In this document: piece by piece, positions 16,603-24,934 of the stretch
Numbering within the stretch: position 1 is the stretch's first letter
How the letters are laid out: each line of letters starts with the position of its first letter
Assembly: GCF_039634785.1 (NCBI RefSeq)
Contig: NZ_JBBIAB010000009.1
Coordinates: 155,228 to 219,227, forward strand
Length of the DNA stretch: 64,000 nucleotides
Direction of reading: 5' to 3'
From: Tistrella mobilis
GTDB lineage: Bacteria; Pseudomonadota; Alphaproteobacteria; Tistrellales; Tistrellaceae
Position numbers and translations under genes: made by a program
The notes under the pieces: model-generated
Database searches by the model: none
Told to the model about the DNA's origin: nothing
What the model saw: only the letters and a program-made list of their open reading frames with translations

Positions 16603-17832
16603 TCAGCCGGCGGGAACGGCCGGGCCCTCGGGGCGACCGGCCAGGATATCGTCGAGCAGGGCGGCCACTTCGGCGGGGGCGACATCATCGGCAATGAACG
16701 AGCCGCCGATGCCGCGGGCCAGGATGTAGCGGACCCGGCCTTCGCGGGCCTTCTTGTCCTGGGCGATCGGGGCCATCAGCCCGTCCACGGTCCAGTCGAC
16801 GCCGGCCACATCCTGCGGGCGGGTCGGCAGGCCGACCGCCGCCAGATGGGCGGTCAGCCGCTCCAGATCGGCCATCGGGCACAGGCCGCGGCGCACCGAC
16901 AGGCGGAAGGCGGCGACCATGCCGATGGCCACCCCTTCGCCATGAAGCAGACGGCCGTCATAGCCGGCCATCGCTTCGAAGGCATGGCCGAAGGTATGAC
17001 CCAGGTTCAGGAGCGCGCGCTGGCCGGTCTCGGTCTCGTCGGCGGCCACGATCCGGGCCTTGGCGGCGCAGGAGCGCGCCACGGCCTGGTCGCGCGCCGA
17101 TCCGGCGCCTGCAATCACCTCGGCCCCGCGCCGTTCCAGCCAGTCGAAAAACGGGGCGTCGTCGATGGCACCGTATTTGACCACTTCGGCATAGCCGGCC
17201 AGCAGTTCCCGCCGCGGCAGGGTGGACAGAAGGCCGGTATCGGCGACCACCAGCCCGGGCTGGTGGAAGGCGCCGACCAGGTTCTTGCCATGGCTGGTGT
17301 TGATGCCGGTCTTGCCGCCGACCGAGCTGTCGACCTGGGCGAGCAGGGTGGTCGGCACCTGAACGAAGCGGGTGCCCCGCCGCAGCACCGCGGCCGCGAA
17401 ACCGGCAAGATCGCCGACGACACCGCCGCCGAGGGCGATCACCGGCTGGCCGCGTTCGATGCCCGAGGCGAGCAGGCCGTCGAGCAGGGTCTCCAGCGAC
17501 CCGAAGCGCTTGGTGCCCTCGCCCGGCGGCAGGATGATGGTGCCATGGGCGATCCCGGCATCGTCGAGGGCGCGGGACAGCACGGCCAGATGGTGGCCGG
17601 CCACGGTCTCGTCGGTCACCACCGCTGCCCGGCGCACGCCCATGGTCTCGCGGATCAGCCGGCCGGTCACCGGCAGCAGGCCGTCGCCGACCAGAATGTC
17701 GTAGGCGCGATCATCCAGCGGCACCCGGACCCGCCGCGCGGGGGCCGCGACGCCGGGCAGGGTCACCAGTTCCCCGTCATCGGACAGCCGGTTTCTGGTG
17801 TCGGGGAGGGGCGTGGCGGTCTGGGCGGTCAT
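16603..17832 (-). CDS. aroB: 3-dehydroquinate synthase
   Basis: Second enzyme of the shikimate pathway, converting DAHP to 3-dehydroquinate with NAD and a divalent metal. The 409-residue product has the NAD/phosphate motif PPGEGTKRFGSLE, ALGGGVVGDLAGFAAA, VQVPTTLLAQVDSSVGGKTG and metal ligands in HGEGVAIGM and LGHTFGHAFE. An N-terminal extension of about 40 residues precedes the core fold compared with shorter homologues. ATG 17832 is chosen; the frame remains open well upstream without homology. It lies 70 bases after aroK. Confidence 0.95.
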   Translation of the reverse strand: MTAQTATPLPDTRNRLSDDGELVTLPGVAAPARRVRVPLDDRAYDILVGDGLLPVTGRLIRETMGVRRAAVVTDETVAGHHLAVLSRALDDAGIAHGTIILPPGEGTKRFGSLETLLDGLLASGIERGQPVIALGGGVVGDLAGFAAAVLRRGTRFVQVPTTLLAQVDSSVGGKTGINTSHGKNLVGAFHQPGLVVADTGLLSTLPRRELLAGYAEVVKYGAIDDAPFFDWLERRGAEVIAGAGSARDQAVARSCAAKARIVAADETETGQRALLNLGHTFGHAFEAMAGYDGRLLHGEGVAIGMVAAFRLSVRRGLCPMADLERLTAHLAAVGLPTRPQDVAGVDWTVDGLMAPIAQDKKAREGRVRYILARGIGGSFIADDVAPAEVAALLDDILAGRPEGPAVPAG

Positions 17833-17902
17833 CGTCTGGCGGGCTCCGGAGCGGGCGCGGGAACGGGGCAGGGCGGGCGAGGAGAACCGGGGCGACGGGG
17901 CG

Positions 17903-18457
17903 TCATGCCGGCCGCCGCGGGCGGGTTGCTGAAAGAGCGGGCCATTCGGCGGCAAGGGCCGAGATGATCGCATCCACCGCCACTTCATGCGGGGCCTCGG
18001 TGCTCTCCACCGTCAGATCGGCCTCGGCATAGACCGGGTGGCGTTCTCTGATCAGCCGTTCCAGTGTCGCCATGGCATCGCCTTCGGCGATCAGCGGCCG
18101 GGTGTGGCGGCGCTTGAGCACGCGGCGGGCAATCACCGGCAGTTCGGCCTTCAGCCAGACCGAGATGCCGTCGCGGGCGATGGCGGCACGGGTTTCAGGG
18201 TCCATGAAGGCGCCGCCGCCGGTTGCGATCACCCGCGGGCGCTCTTCCAGAAGGCGGGCGAGCACCCTGCGCTCTCCGCGCCGGAATTCGGCCTCGCCAT
18301 ACAGGCGGAAAATCTCGGGCACCGGCAGGCCGGCGGCCTTTTCGATCTCGGTGTCGGCGTCGACGAAATCGATGCCGAGACGCTGGGCGAGCCTGCGGCC
18401 GACACTGCTCTTGCCCACGCCCATCAACCCGACCAGGACGATGGAGCGGTCGATCAT
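17903..18457 (-). CDS. aroK: Shikimate kinase
   Basis: Phosphorylates shikimate at O3 using ATP. The 184-residue product has Walker A GLMGVGKSSVG near the N-terminus, the substrate motif DFVDADTEIE, the Arg/Gly-Gly-Gly shikimate site VIATGGGAF and the lid RRHTRPL. ATG 18457 gives a start four residues before the first strand. The frame is open for another 200 codons; a TTG at 18559 would add a 34-residue acidic extension like that of some relatives, and neither start has a clear ribosome-binding site. It is the first gene of a minus-strand operon with aroB. Confidence 0.94.
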   Translation of the reverse strand: MIDRSIVLVGLMGVGKSSVGRRLAQRLGIDFVDADTEIEKAAGLPVPEIFRLYGEAEFRRGERRVLARLLEERPRVIATGGGAFMDPETRAAIARDGISVWLKAELPVIARRVLKRRHTRPLIAEGDAMATLERLIRERHPVYAEADLTVESTEAPHEVAVDAIISALAAEWPALSATRPRRPA

Positions 18458-18811
18458 CCGGCGATCAAAGGCCGGGGCGGTTCCTGTCGCATCATCGCCG
18501 GCGGCATCGTCTGCCGGTCTCGGGCTGTCGATGGCGGATGGCTGGTCGTCGTCGGTCAAAGCGGTGAACCGGACTCTGCTGTGGCGGGGCCGTCCCCCGG
18601 ATGCGGGCCCGGTGCCGCAGCCCCTGGAACGGGAGCGACAGACCGGCGTGCGGCGAATGGTGCGGTGCGCAACCGTTGAAACCATCCGACCGAACCGATA
18701 GGCTTCGGGCGACGGCGCCCGACCCGGCCAGAAATAAAGCACAGGTCCGGCAGTCGCGGCAATCGTGCAGGCCGGAGGACCACCGATGTTTCCGGCAGTT
18801 GCGAACCCCCG
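18458..18811. other. Divergent region between aroK and the small membrane protein
   Basis: This 354-base gap must hold the promoters for the aroK operon and for the plus-strand series ending in xerD. I see no good sigma-70 hexamer pair, operator or terminator. Part of it could be coding if aroK starts at the upstream TTG. Confidence 0.4.
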
Positions 18812-18961
18812 ATGCGAGGCGCAGGCGTGCTGATCCGCTTTATCCTGATCATTCTCCTCGTTGCCGTTCTGGGCGGCGGGGCCTTCCTCATGACCTTCGA
18901 CATGCCGGCGCCGGTGCGCACGGTCGAGAAGGTCGTGCCCAATGACAAACTGCTCCGCTGA
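18812..18961 (+). CDS. Small single-pass membrane protein
   Basis: A 49-residue open frame: a few basic residues, one hydrophobic helix (LIRFILIILLVAVLGGGAFL, residues 7-26) and a short periplasmic-type tail ending in PAPVRTVEKVVPNDKLL. The alternative GTG start at 18827 would remove five residues. The TVEKVVPND tail resembles tiny uncharacterised proteins found near xerD in other Rhodospirillales (from memory). It overlaps the next gene by 20 bases, which supports it being translated. Function unknown. Confidence 0.65.
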   Translation: MRGAGVLIRFILIILLVAVLGGGAFLMTFDMPAPVRTVEKVVPNDKLLR

Positions 18962-20924
18962 CCGGAGCGATCCGACACGACGACGCCCGCCGGTGAGCGC
19001 ATCGGCCGGGCGGCCGCTCGGTGTCGTGCTGGCGCTGGTGCTGGCGGCAGCCTCCGCCTCGGCCATGGCCCAGCCTCTCCGGCTTGTGCCCGACGAGCCG
19101 CAGGCGGAAGAGCTGCGGCCGCGCTCCGTCGTTCCGGCGCCGGGGGTTCAGGTCCGTCCGCCTGTCCAGCCGGCGCCGCGCCTGACGCCGCCGCCGCCAC
19201 CACCGACGGCACCGCGGATCCAGGTGACGCCCGATCAGCTGCGGCCGGCACCGCCGCCTCCTCCGCCGCCGCCTCCTCCACCGCCGCCTCCTCCTCCGCC
19301 GCCGCCCCCTCCTCCGCCGCCGCCGCCCCCTCCTCCGCCCCCGCCTCCTCCGCCCCCGCCTCAGGTGACGGAGGACGAGGCGGCGGCATCGGATGCAGAG
19401 GATGTGCCGGCAGATCTCTGGCAGGGCAGTACGGCGGCACGGATCGATGCCGCCCTTGCGGCGCTTGGCGGTACCGCACCCTGGCCGACGGCGCGCGAGA
19501 TGCTGCGCGATCTGCTCGCCACCGACGGTCCGGCGCCGGCCGGAGAGGATGCCGGCGCCTTTGCCGATCGCCGGGCGACGGCGCTGCTCATGCTGGGCGA
19601 CCCTGCGGCCGCGGTCGACGTGGCCGACGAGGCCGGTCGTCGGCCATCCTCCGATGCCCTGTTCCTGTCGGGCGAAGAACAGCGTGCCTGTGCCGCGGCC
19701 CTTCCCGGGCCCTCGGGCACGGCCACGGGGACGGAGGCGGCACCCGCCGCAGCGGATGTTCTGGCCTGCCGTCTGTTTGCGGCTGCCGACGGCACGGCCA
19801 CGGCCGAACTGGTGTCGATCGGACAGCCGGTTGCAGGTGTGATTGCCCGTGCGGCCGCCGCCCCCGGGCCGGTTGCGATCGACGGTCTGGATCCGGCGGT
19901 CCTGACGGCGGCCGATCTGGCGGTGCTTGCCCGGCGGGGCATCGAGCCAGAGGCGACGGCCGACGCCGTGACCGAGTTTGCCGCCGGCCTGAATGACGCC
20001 GGGCTGTCGCGGCTGGTGATGAGCGGCGCGATCACGCCGTTCCATCGCCTGGTGCTGGCCGAAGCGGCCGCCACGCGCGGCCTGCTCGCCGGTGAACGTC
20101 TGGCCGGTGCCTGGCTGGCGGCAGCGGCGGCCGAGCGCAGTGCCGCCCTGTCGGGCAATGGCCGGGCGGGCGAATCCCGGCCCGAGCGGCGCCGGGCACG
20201 GCTGTTCGCAACGGCGGCTGCCGAACGCAATCCGGGCGCGCGGCTCTATGGCGTCGCCACCCTGGTCAAGGCGGCGGCAGAGGCCGACCCGCTGCTGACG
20301 GCCACTGCGGCCGCGGCCGTGGCGCCGCTGCTCGACCCTGCGGCCATTCGCGGGCTCGACCCGGACAGCCGTATCATGGCTGCGCGGATCGCGATCGCCG
20401 GCGGGGCGGTCGATGCCGCTGCGGCGATGCTGGGGGTTCCGGAAAACCGCCCGGACGCGCTGAGCACGGCGATCGCGGCCGATCCGGAGCTGACGGCGCT
20501 GTCGCTCGTCGCCTTTCAGGAGCCGTCGGCGGTGCTCGGTCGCGAGGCGCGCACGGTGGATATCGGCACCTGGCTCGCCGGGCTTGCCGGGCCGGCGCGG
20601 GAAGTGGCGACCGCCGCGATCGGCCTGTTCTCGCCCGAGGCCCTGCCATCCCCCGATCCGGCGGCGCCAGCCGTAGAGGATGCCGTGGCACCGGTGCCGG
20701 CCGTCTGGTTCGCCCTCCGGGCGGCGGCCGATGCCGGCCGGCTGGGGGAGACGGCGGCGCTGTCGCTGGTTCTGCTTGAAGCCCGGCCCGAGATCGGCGC
20801 GATCGGCCTTGCCACGGCACTGGAAGGTTTCCGCCTTGCAGGTTTCGACGACGAGTCCCGCCGGCTTGCGGTCGAGATGATGATCGCGGCCGGCGTGGTT
20901 TCGGGGTTGGCGCCGGGTGTCTGA
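18942..20924 (+). CDS. Secreted polyproline protein with helical C-terminal domain, unknown function
   Basis: A 660-residue protein. A hydrophobic signal segment (about residues 26-44, ending SASAMAQ) predicts export. A linker with basic-Pro motifs leads to 37 consecutive prolines (residues 104-140, bases 19251-19361). The remaining 500 residues are Ala-rich helices that look repeat-like, with no motif I recognise. GTG at 18993 is an alternative start. The gene overlaps the small membrane protein upstream and xerD downstream, so the three are probably one transcript. The long proline run would need EF-P for translation and could span the periplasm. Confidence 0.8.
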   Translation: MTNCSADRSDPTRRRPPVSASAGRPLGVVLALVLAAASASAMAQPLRLVPDEPQAEELRPRSVVPAPGVQVRPPVQPAPRLTPPPPPPTAPRIQVTPDQLRPAPPPPPPPPPPPPPPPPPPPPPPPPPPPPPPPPPPPPPQVTEDEAAASDAEDVPADLWQGSTAARIDAALAALGGTAPWPTAREMLRDLLATDGPAPAGEDAGAFADRRATALLMLGDPAAAVDVADEAGRRPSSDALFLSGEEQRACAAALPGPSGTATGTEAAPAAADVLACRLFAAADGTATAELVSIGQPVAGVIARAAAAPGPVAIDGLDPAVLTAADLAVLARRGIEPEATADAVTEFAAGLNDAGLSRLVMSGAITPFHRLVLAEAAATRGLLAGERLAGAWLAAAAAERSAALSGNGRAGESRPERRRARLFATAAAERNPGARLYGVATLVKAAAEADPLLTATAAAAVAPLLDPAAIRGLDPDSRIMAARIAIAGGAVDAAAAMLGVPENRPDALSTAIAADPELTALSLVAFQEPSAVLGREARTVDIGTWLAGLAGPAREVATAAIGLFSPEALPSPDPAAPAVEDAVAPVPAVWFALRAAADAGRLGETAALSLVLLEARPEIGAIGLATALEGFRLAGFDDESRRLAVEMMIAAGVVSGLAPGV

Positions 20925-21873
20925 GACATCGGAGATGCCGCCACCCGAGCCGCTGCCTGCCGACCGGCGCGCGATCGAGGCCTTCCTTGAAATGCTGGGG
21001 GCAGAGGGTGGGCTTGCCGACAACACCCTCGTCGCCTATGCCACGGATCTGGACGATGCCGCCCGGGCCCTAAGTGCGGATGGCGGGCTGGTCACCGCCG
21101 CGGCCGATGCGCTTGCCCGCTATCTGGCGGTGCTGGAGGCGCGCGGGCTGACGGCCGAGACCCAGGCACGGCGGCTGTCGGCCCTGCGCCGCTTTTTCCG
21201 TTTTCTGGCGAGCGAGGGCCGCCGTCCCGATCAGCCGACCGATCGGCTGGATGCGCCGCGCCGGCGCCGGCCGCTGCCCAAACTGCTGTCGGAAGACGAG
21301 GTCGACCGGCTGATCGCGGCGGCCCATGCCATGCCCGGCCCCGACGGTCGCCGGCTGGCGGCGATCGTGGAACTGCTCTACGCCTCGGGCCTGCGGGTCA
21401 CGGAGCTGGTGACCCTGCCGGCCGCGGCGCTTGCCCGCGATCCGCAGGTGCTGATGGTGCGCGGCAAGGGCGGCCGCGACCGGCTGGTGCCGCTCGGTGC
21501 GCCGGCCAGGGCGGCGGCACGGGCCTATCTCGAGGTGCGGGGCAGCTTCCTGCCGCCGGACCGCACGGCCCAGGGCTTTCTGTTCCCGTCACGTGCCGCA
21601 GAAGGCCATCTCACCCGTCAGCGGGTGGGGCAGCTGCTGAAGCTTCTGGCGCTCGGCGCCGGGCTGGATCCGGCGCGGGTCTCCCCCCATGTGCTTCGCC
21701 ATGCTTTCGCAAGCCATCTGCTGTCGGGCGGGGCCGACCTCCGGGTGGTGCAGCAGCTGCTCGGCCATGCCGACATCACCACCACCCAGATCTATACCCA
21801 TGTGCTGGATGCCGATCTGCGCCGGGCGATCGAACGGGCGCATCCGCTGTCGACCGCTGATCTGGCCGGCTAG
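20917..21873 (+). CDS. xerD: Tyrosine recombinase XerD
   Basis: Site-specific recombinase that with XerC resolves chromosome dimers at dif. The 318-residue product has the N-terminal SAM-like core-binding domain and a catalytic domain with Arg160 (SGLRVTEL), Lys184 (RGKGGRDR), His258/Arg261 (HVLRHAF), His284 and nucleophile Tyr293 in GHADITTTQIYTHV. The TTTQIYTHV signature is XerD rather than XerC. The start used is GTG 20917, overlapping the upstream stop; ATG 20935 is an alternative. The stop overlaps the convergent iclR stop. Confidence 0.93.
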   Translation: MSETSEMPPPEPLPADRRAIEAFLEMLGAEGGLADNTLVAYATDLDDAARALSADGGLVTAAADALARYLAVLEARGLTAETQARRLSALRRFFRFLASEGRRPDQPTDRLDAPRRRRPLPKLLSEDEVDRLIAAAHAMPGPDGRRLAAIVELLYASGLRVTELVTLPAAALARDPQVLMVRGKGGRDRLVPLGAPARAAARAYLEVRGSFLPPDRTAQGFLFPSRAAEGHLTRQRVGQLLKLLALGAGLDPARVSPHVLRHAFASHLLSGGADLRVVQQLLGHADITTTQIYTHVLDADLRRAIERAHPLSTADLAG

Positions 21874-22643
21874 AGCGCCCGCCCGATTTCTGCGGCCGCG
21901 TCGCCGACCATGCGCCCCAGCAGGGCCAGCCGGTCGTCCGAGATGCGCGCCGTCGGCCCGCTGATCGAGATGGCGGCCCGGGGGCTTCCGCCGGCACGGC
22001 CGGCCGGGATGGCCGCGGCCACGCAGCGCAGGCCCACCGATTGTTCCTCGTCGTCGAGCGCCCAGCCCTGGCTGCGGATCCGGTCCAGCTCCGACGCGAT
22101 CGTCTCCGTCCCGGCGGGGGCGGGGAGGGAACCGGCCGCGAGCAGGGCCTTGCCGACGCCGGTCGAGACCATCGGCACCCGCGCGCCCGGCCGGGCGAAG
22201 GCGCGCATCATCTCGGCACATTCGACCTGGGCCAGATAGAGCATCCGGTCATCCGAACGGATCGCGAGGTTCACGGTCTCGCCCGACCGCTCCATCAGCC
22301 GCTGCATCACCGGCCGGGCAGTCTGGACCAGATGGCGGGCGGGATCGAAGGCCTGGCCGGTGACGAAGGCTTCGGGACCGACCTGCCAGAGGCCGGTGCC
22401 GCTGTCGAACCGCGCCCAGCCGCGATTGGCCAGCGTGTTCAGCAGCCGGTGGGCGGTGGAGGCGGCAAGACCCGCACGGCGTGCGGCATCCGACAGCCCG
22501 ATGCCGTCGGGCATCGCGGTGAGCACCGCCATCAGGTCCAGCGCGCGGAGCACGGCCTGCACGCCGCCGGCGGTACCGGCGCCGTCGGGGCCCGGTGCCG
22601 AAGGGGTGCCTGCGGCCGAGGTGGAAGAAGGGGGCGTGGTCAT
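21870..22643 (-). CDS. IclR family transcriptional regulator
   Basis: A 257-residue regulator. The winged HTH covers about residues 25-90 (VLRALDLMAVLTAMPDGIGL, ASTAHRLLNTLANRG), and the C-terminal effector domain about 100-250. An unusual Gly/Pro/Ser-rich 25-residue N-terminus precedes the HTH. It is divergent from malyl-CoA lyase with two overlapping IclR-type palindromes between them, so it very likely controls that gene. Effectors of relatives include glyoxylate and pyruvate; the effector here is unknown. Confidence 0.9.
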   Translation of the reverse strand: MTTPPSSTSAAGTPSAPGPDGAGTAGGVQAVLRALDLMAVLTAMPDGIGLSDAARRAGLAASTAHRLLNTLANRGWARFDSGTGLWQVGPEAFVTGQAFDPARHLVQTARPVMQRLMERSGETVNLAIRSDDRMLYLAQVECAEMMRAFARPGARVPMVSTGVGKALLAAGSLPAPAGTETIASELDRIRSQGWALDDEEQSVGLRCVAAAIPAGRAGGSPRAAISISGPTARISDDRLALLGRMVGDAAAEIGRAL

Positions 22644-22672
22644 GGGCTAGCCATACCATGCTTCCGCGGCGT

Positions 22673-22699
22673 TTTCCATAGGATGGAAAGGTCTTCCAT
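22673..22699. promoter_or_regulatory. Pair of overlapping IclR-type operators
   Basis: Two perfect palindromes share one half-site: TTTCCAT-AGG-ATGGAAA (22673-22689) and ATGGAA-AGGTC-TTCCAT (22683-22699). The second has the spacing of the classic IclR box, TGGAA-N5-TTCCA. They lie immediately upstream of the predicted mclA promoter and about 30 bases from the iclR start codon. Confidence 0.75.
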
Positions 22700-22703
22700 T
22701 TTC

Positions 22704-22732
22704 TTGCGAGCAGCCGGGGGCTTTGTTATGGT
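22704..22732 (+). promoter_or_regulatory. Probable mclA promoter
   Basis: TTGCGA (22704-22709), a 17-base spacer and TATGGT (22727-22732) form a moderate sigma-70 promoter. It begins 4 bases after the IclR-type operators, an arrangement suited to activation of mclA and repression of iclR. Confidence 0.45.
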
Positions 22733-22811
22733 GCACCGCGACAACGGGCGCGGCGTTTCTCCCCTCTCAAAAGCCGGGCGCCCGGACACGAACATCCGGA
22801 GAGCGAGACCC

Positions 22812-23795
22812 ATGAGCTTCACGATCGTCAAGGAGGCCACCCCGCGCCTCAACCGCAGCGAACTCGCCGTGCCGGGTTCGAGCCCGAAATTCTTCGAGAA
22901 GGCGGCCAAGGGCCCCTCGGACGTGATCTTCCTCGACCTGGAAGATGCTGTGGCGCCGGACGACAAGGAGCAGGCCCGCAAGAACGTCATCCAGGCCCTG
23001 AACGACATCGACTGGCGCGGCAACGGCAAGACGATGAGCGTGCGCATCAACGGCCTCGATACGCATTACATGTATCGTGACGTCGTCGACGTGGTGGAGC
23101 AGGCGGGCCACAACCTCGACCTGATCATGATCCCGAAGATCGGCACCGCCGGCGACGTCTATGCGCTGGACATGCTGGTTACCCAGATCGAGCAGGCCAA
23201 GGGCATCAAGCACCGCATCGGTTTCGAGCTGATCATCGAGACCGCGCTCGGCATGGCGAACATCAACGAGATCGCCAAGGCCAGCCCGCGCCTTGAGTCG
23301 CTGCATTTCGGCGTGGCCGACTACTCCGCCTCGACCCGTGCCCGCACCACCAATATCGGCGGCGCCAACGCCGAATACGGCGTGCTGACCGAGGCCGACG
23401 CTTCGGGCAAGCGCGATTATCACTGGGGCGATCAGTGGCATTACGCCCTGTCGCGCATGGTCGTCGCGGCCCGCGCCAATGGTCTGCGCCCGATCGACGG
23501 CCCCTTCGGCGACATCTCGGACCCGGACGGTTATCGTGCCCAGGCGCTGCGGTCGGCGGCGCTCGGCTGCGAGGGCAAGTGGGCGATCCATCCGTCGCAG
23601 GTCGACATCGCCAACGAGGTGATGTCGCCGTCGGAGAAGGACGTCACCAAGGCCCGCCGTATCCTGGAAGCGATGGAGCAGGCCCAGAAGGAAGGCCGCG
23701 GAGCGGTCACCCTCGACGGCAAGCTGATCGACATCGCCTCGATCCGCCAGGCCCAGGGCATCGTCGCCAAGGCCGACCAGATCGCCGGGCGCTGA
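22812..23795 (+). CDS. mclA: L-malyl-CoA/beta-methylmalyl-CoA lyase
   Basis: A HpcH/HpaI-superfamily (CitE-like) enzyme of 327 residues. It reversibly cleaves malyl-CoA to glyoxylate and acetyl-CoA and beta-methylmalyl-CoA to glyoxylate and propionyl-CoA, steps of the ethylmalonyl-CoA pathway. Diagnostic segments are RSELAVPGSSPKFFEKAAKG, VIFLDLEDAV (Mg2+-binding acid), SVRINGLDTHYMYRD, IPKIGTAGDVY and ESLHFGVADYSASTRARTT. ATG 22812 lies within gcgagacccATG. It has its own promoter and a strong terminator, so it is monocistronic. Confidence 0.94.
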   Translation: MSFTIVKEATPRLNRSELAVPGSSPKFFEKAAKGPSDVIFLDLEDAVAPDDKEQARKNVIQALNDIDWRGNGKTMSVRINGLDTHYMYRDVVDVVEQAGHNLDLIMIPKIGTAGDVYALDMLVTQIEQAKGIKHRIGFELIIETALGMANINEIAKASPRLESLHFGVADYSASTRARTTNIGGANAEYGVLTEADASGKRDYHWGDQWHYALSRMVVAARANGLRPIDGPFGDISDPDGYRAQALRSAALGCEGKWAIHPSQVDIANEVMSPSEKDVTKARRILEAMEQAQKEGRGAVTLDGKLIDIASIRQAQGIVAKADQIAGR

Positions 23796-23825
23796 GCCTC
23801 TGCCGGCCCCGGGGCCGGGCTTCTG

Positions 23826-23859
23826 CGGCGGTGCCGGATCTGGCACCGCCGTTTTTTTT
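23826..23859 (+). terminator. Rho-independent terminator of mclA
   Basis: A 10-bp stem (cggcggtgcc / ggcaccgccg) with a GGATCT loop is followed directly by eight T residues. It is the clearest intrinsic terminator in the window. Confidence 0.95.
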
Positions 23860-23980
23860 GGGCTAAGGTGCGGCCCGACATCGGGAAAACCGTCATTTCC
23901 GGCCGTCTCAACCCTTGCCGCCCCGGTTTCGAGGGGGCATGTATGGCCGCGACGTCCCAGCCATCAGCCGAGAGCCCTCC

Positions 23981-24934
23981 ATGAACCATTTCCTGGATTT
24001 CGAGAAGCCGATCGCGGAACTCGAGGGGAAGATCAAGGAACTTCGCCACCTGTCGGGCGAGACCGGGGTCAATATCGTCGAGGAGGTCGGCAAGCTCGAG
24101 ACCAAGGTCGACCGGCTGCTGCGCCAGATCTATGCCAAGCTCTCGCCCTGGCAGAAGACCCAGGTTGCCCGCCATCCGGAGCGGCCGCATTTCAGCCACT
24201 ACCTCAAGGCGCTGGTGACCGATTTCACCCCGCTGGCGGGTGACCGGGTTTTCGGCGAGGACCAGGCGGTGATCGGCGGCCTCGGCCGGATCGGCGAGCG
24301 GGCGGTGATGGTCATCGGCCAGGAAAAGGGCCATGACGTCGAAAGCCGCGTGCGCCACAATTTCGGCATGGCCCGCCCCGAGGGCTATCGCAAGGCCCAG
24401 CGCCTGATGCGCATGGCCGACCGCTTCGGCCTGCCGGTGGTGACCTTCGTCGATACCGCCGGTGCCTATCCGGGTGTCGGTGCCGAAGAGCGCGGCCAGG
24501 CAGAGGCGATTGCCCGCTCGATCGAGGTCGGCCTGGATCTGCGGGTGCCGGCGATTGCTGTGGTGATCGGCGAGGGCGGCAGTGGCGGGGCGATCGCGCT
24601 TGCGGCTGCCAACAAGGTCATGATGCTGGAGCATTCGATCTATTCGGTGATCAGCCCCGAGGGTTGCGCCTCGATCCTCTGGCGCTCGGGCGAGAATGCC
24701 AAGGATGCCGCCGAGGCGCTGAAGCTCACCGCACAGGACCTGTTCCGCCTGAAGCTGATCGACCAGATCATCGACGAGCCGATGGGCGGTGCCCATCGCG
24801 ACCCGGCCGCGGCCATGGCCACCGTCGGCCGTGCGATCGAGGCGGCGCTTGCCGATCTGGAGACGAAGAGCGGCGACGAGCTGCGCAATCTGCGCCGCGA
24901 CAAGTTCATCGCCATGGGCCGCGATCTCGATTGA
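23981..24934 (+). CDS. accA: Acetyl-CoA carboxylase carboxyltransferase subunit alpha
   Basis: Forms the carboxyltransferase with AccD in the first committed step of fatty acid synthesis. The 317-residue product has the expected length, the N-terminal FLDFEKPIAELEGKI helix, GHDVESRVRHNFGMARPEGY, VTFVDTAGAYPGVGAEERGQ, and the oxyanion glycine stretch GEGGSGGAIALA. ATG 23981 is chosen for homology. The stop codon overlaps the TTG start of the following ChaN-like gene. Confidence 0.97.
   Translation: MNHFLDFEKPIAELEGKIKELRHLSGETGVNIVEEVGKLETKVDRLLRQIYAKLSPWQKTQVARHPERPHFSHYLKALVTDFTPLAGDRVFGEDQAVIGGLGRIGERAVMVIGQEKGHDVESRVRHNFGMARPEGYRKAQRLMRMADRFGLPVVTFVDTAGAYPGVGAEERGQAEAIARSIEVGLDLRVPAIAVVIGEGGSGGAIALAAANKVMMLEHSIYSVISPEGCASILWRSGENAKDAAEALKLTAQDLFRLKLIDQIIDEPMGGAHRDPAAAMATVGRAIEAALADLETKSGDELRNLRRDKFIAMGRDLD

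Noticed and set aside
15268..17967. 899-codon plus-strand open frame opposite aroB and the CNNM gene
   Set aside because: The opposite strand encodes complete aroB and CNNM/CBS proteins; the composition here is that of an antisense shadow.
19251..19361. CCG/CCT-rich repeat as a CRISPR or microsatellite
   Set aside because: It is in frame and encodes only proline, with varied codons and no spacer structure; it is a coding homopolymer.
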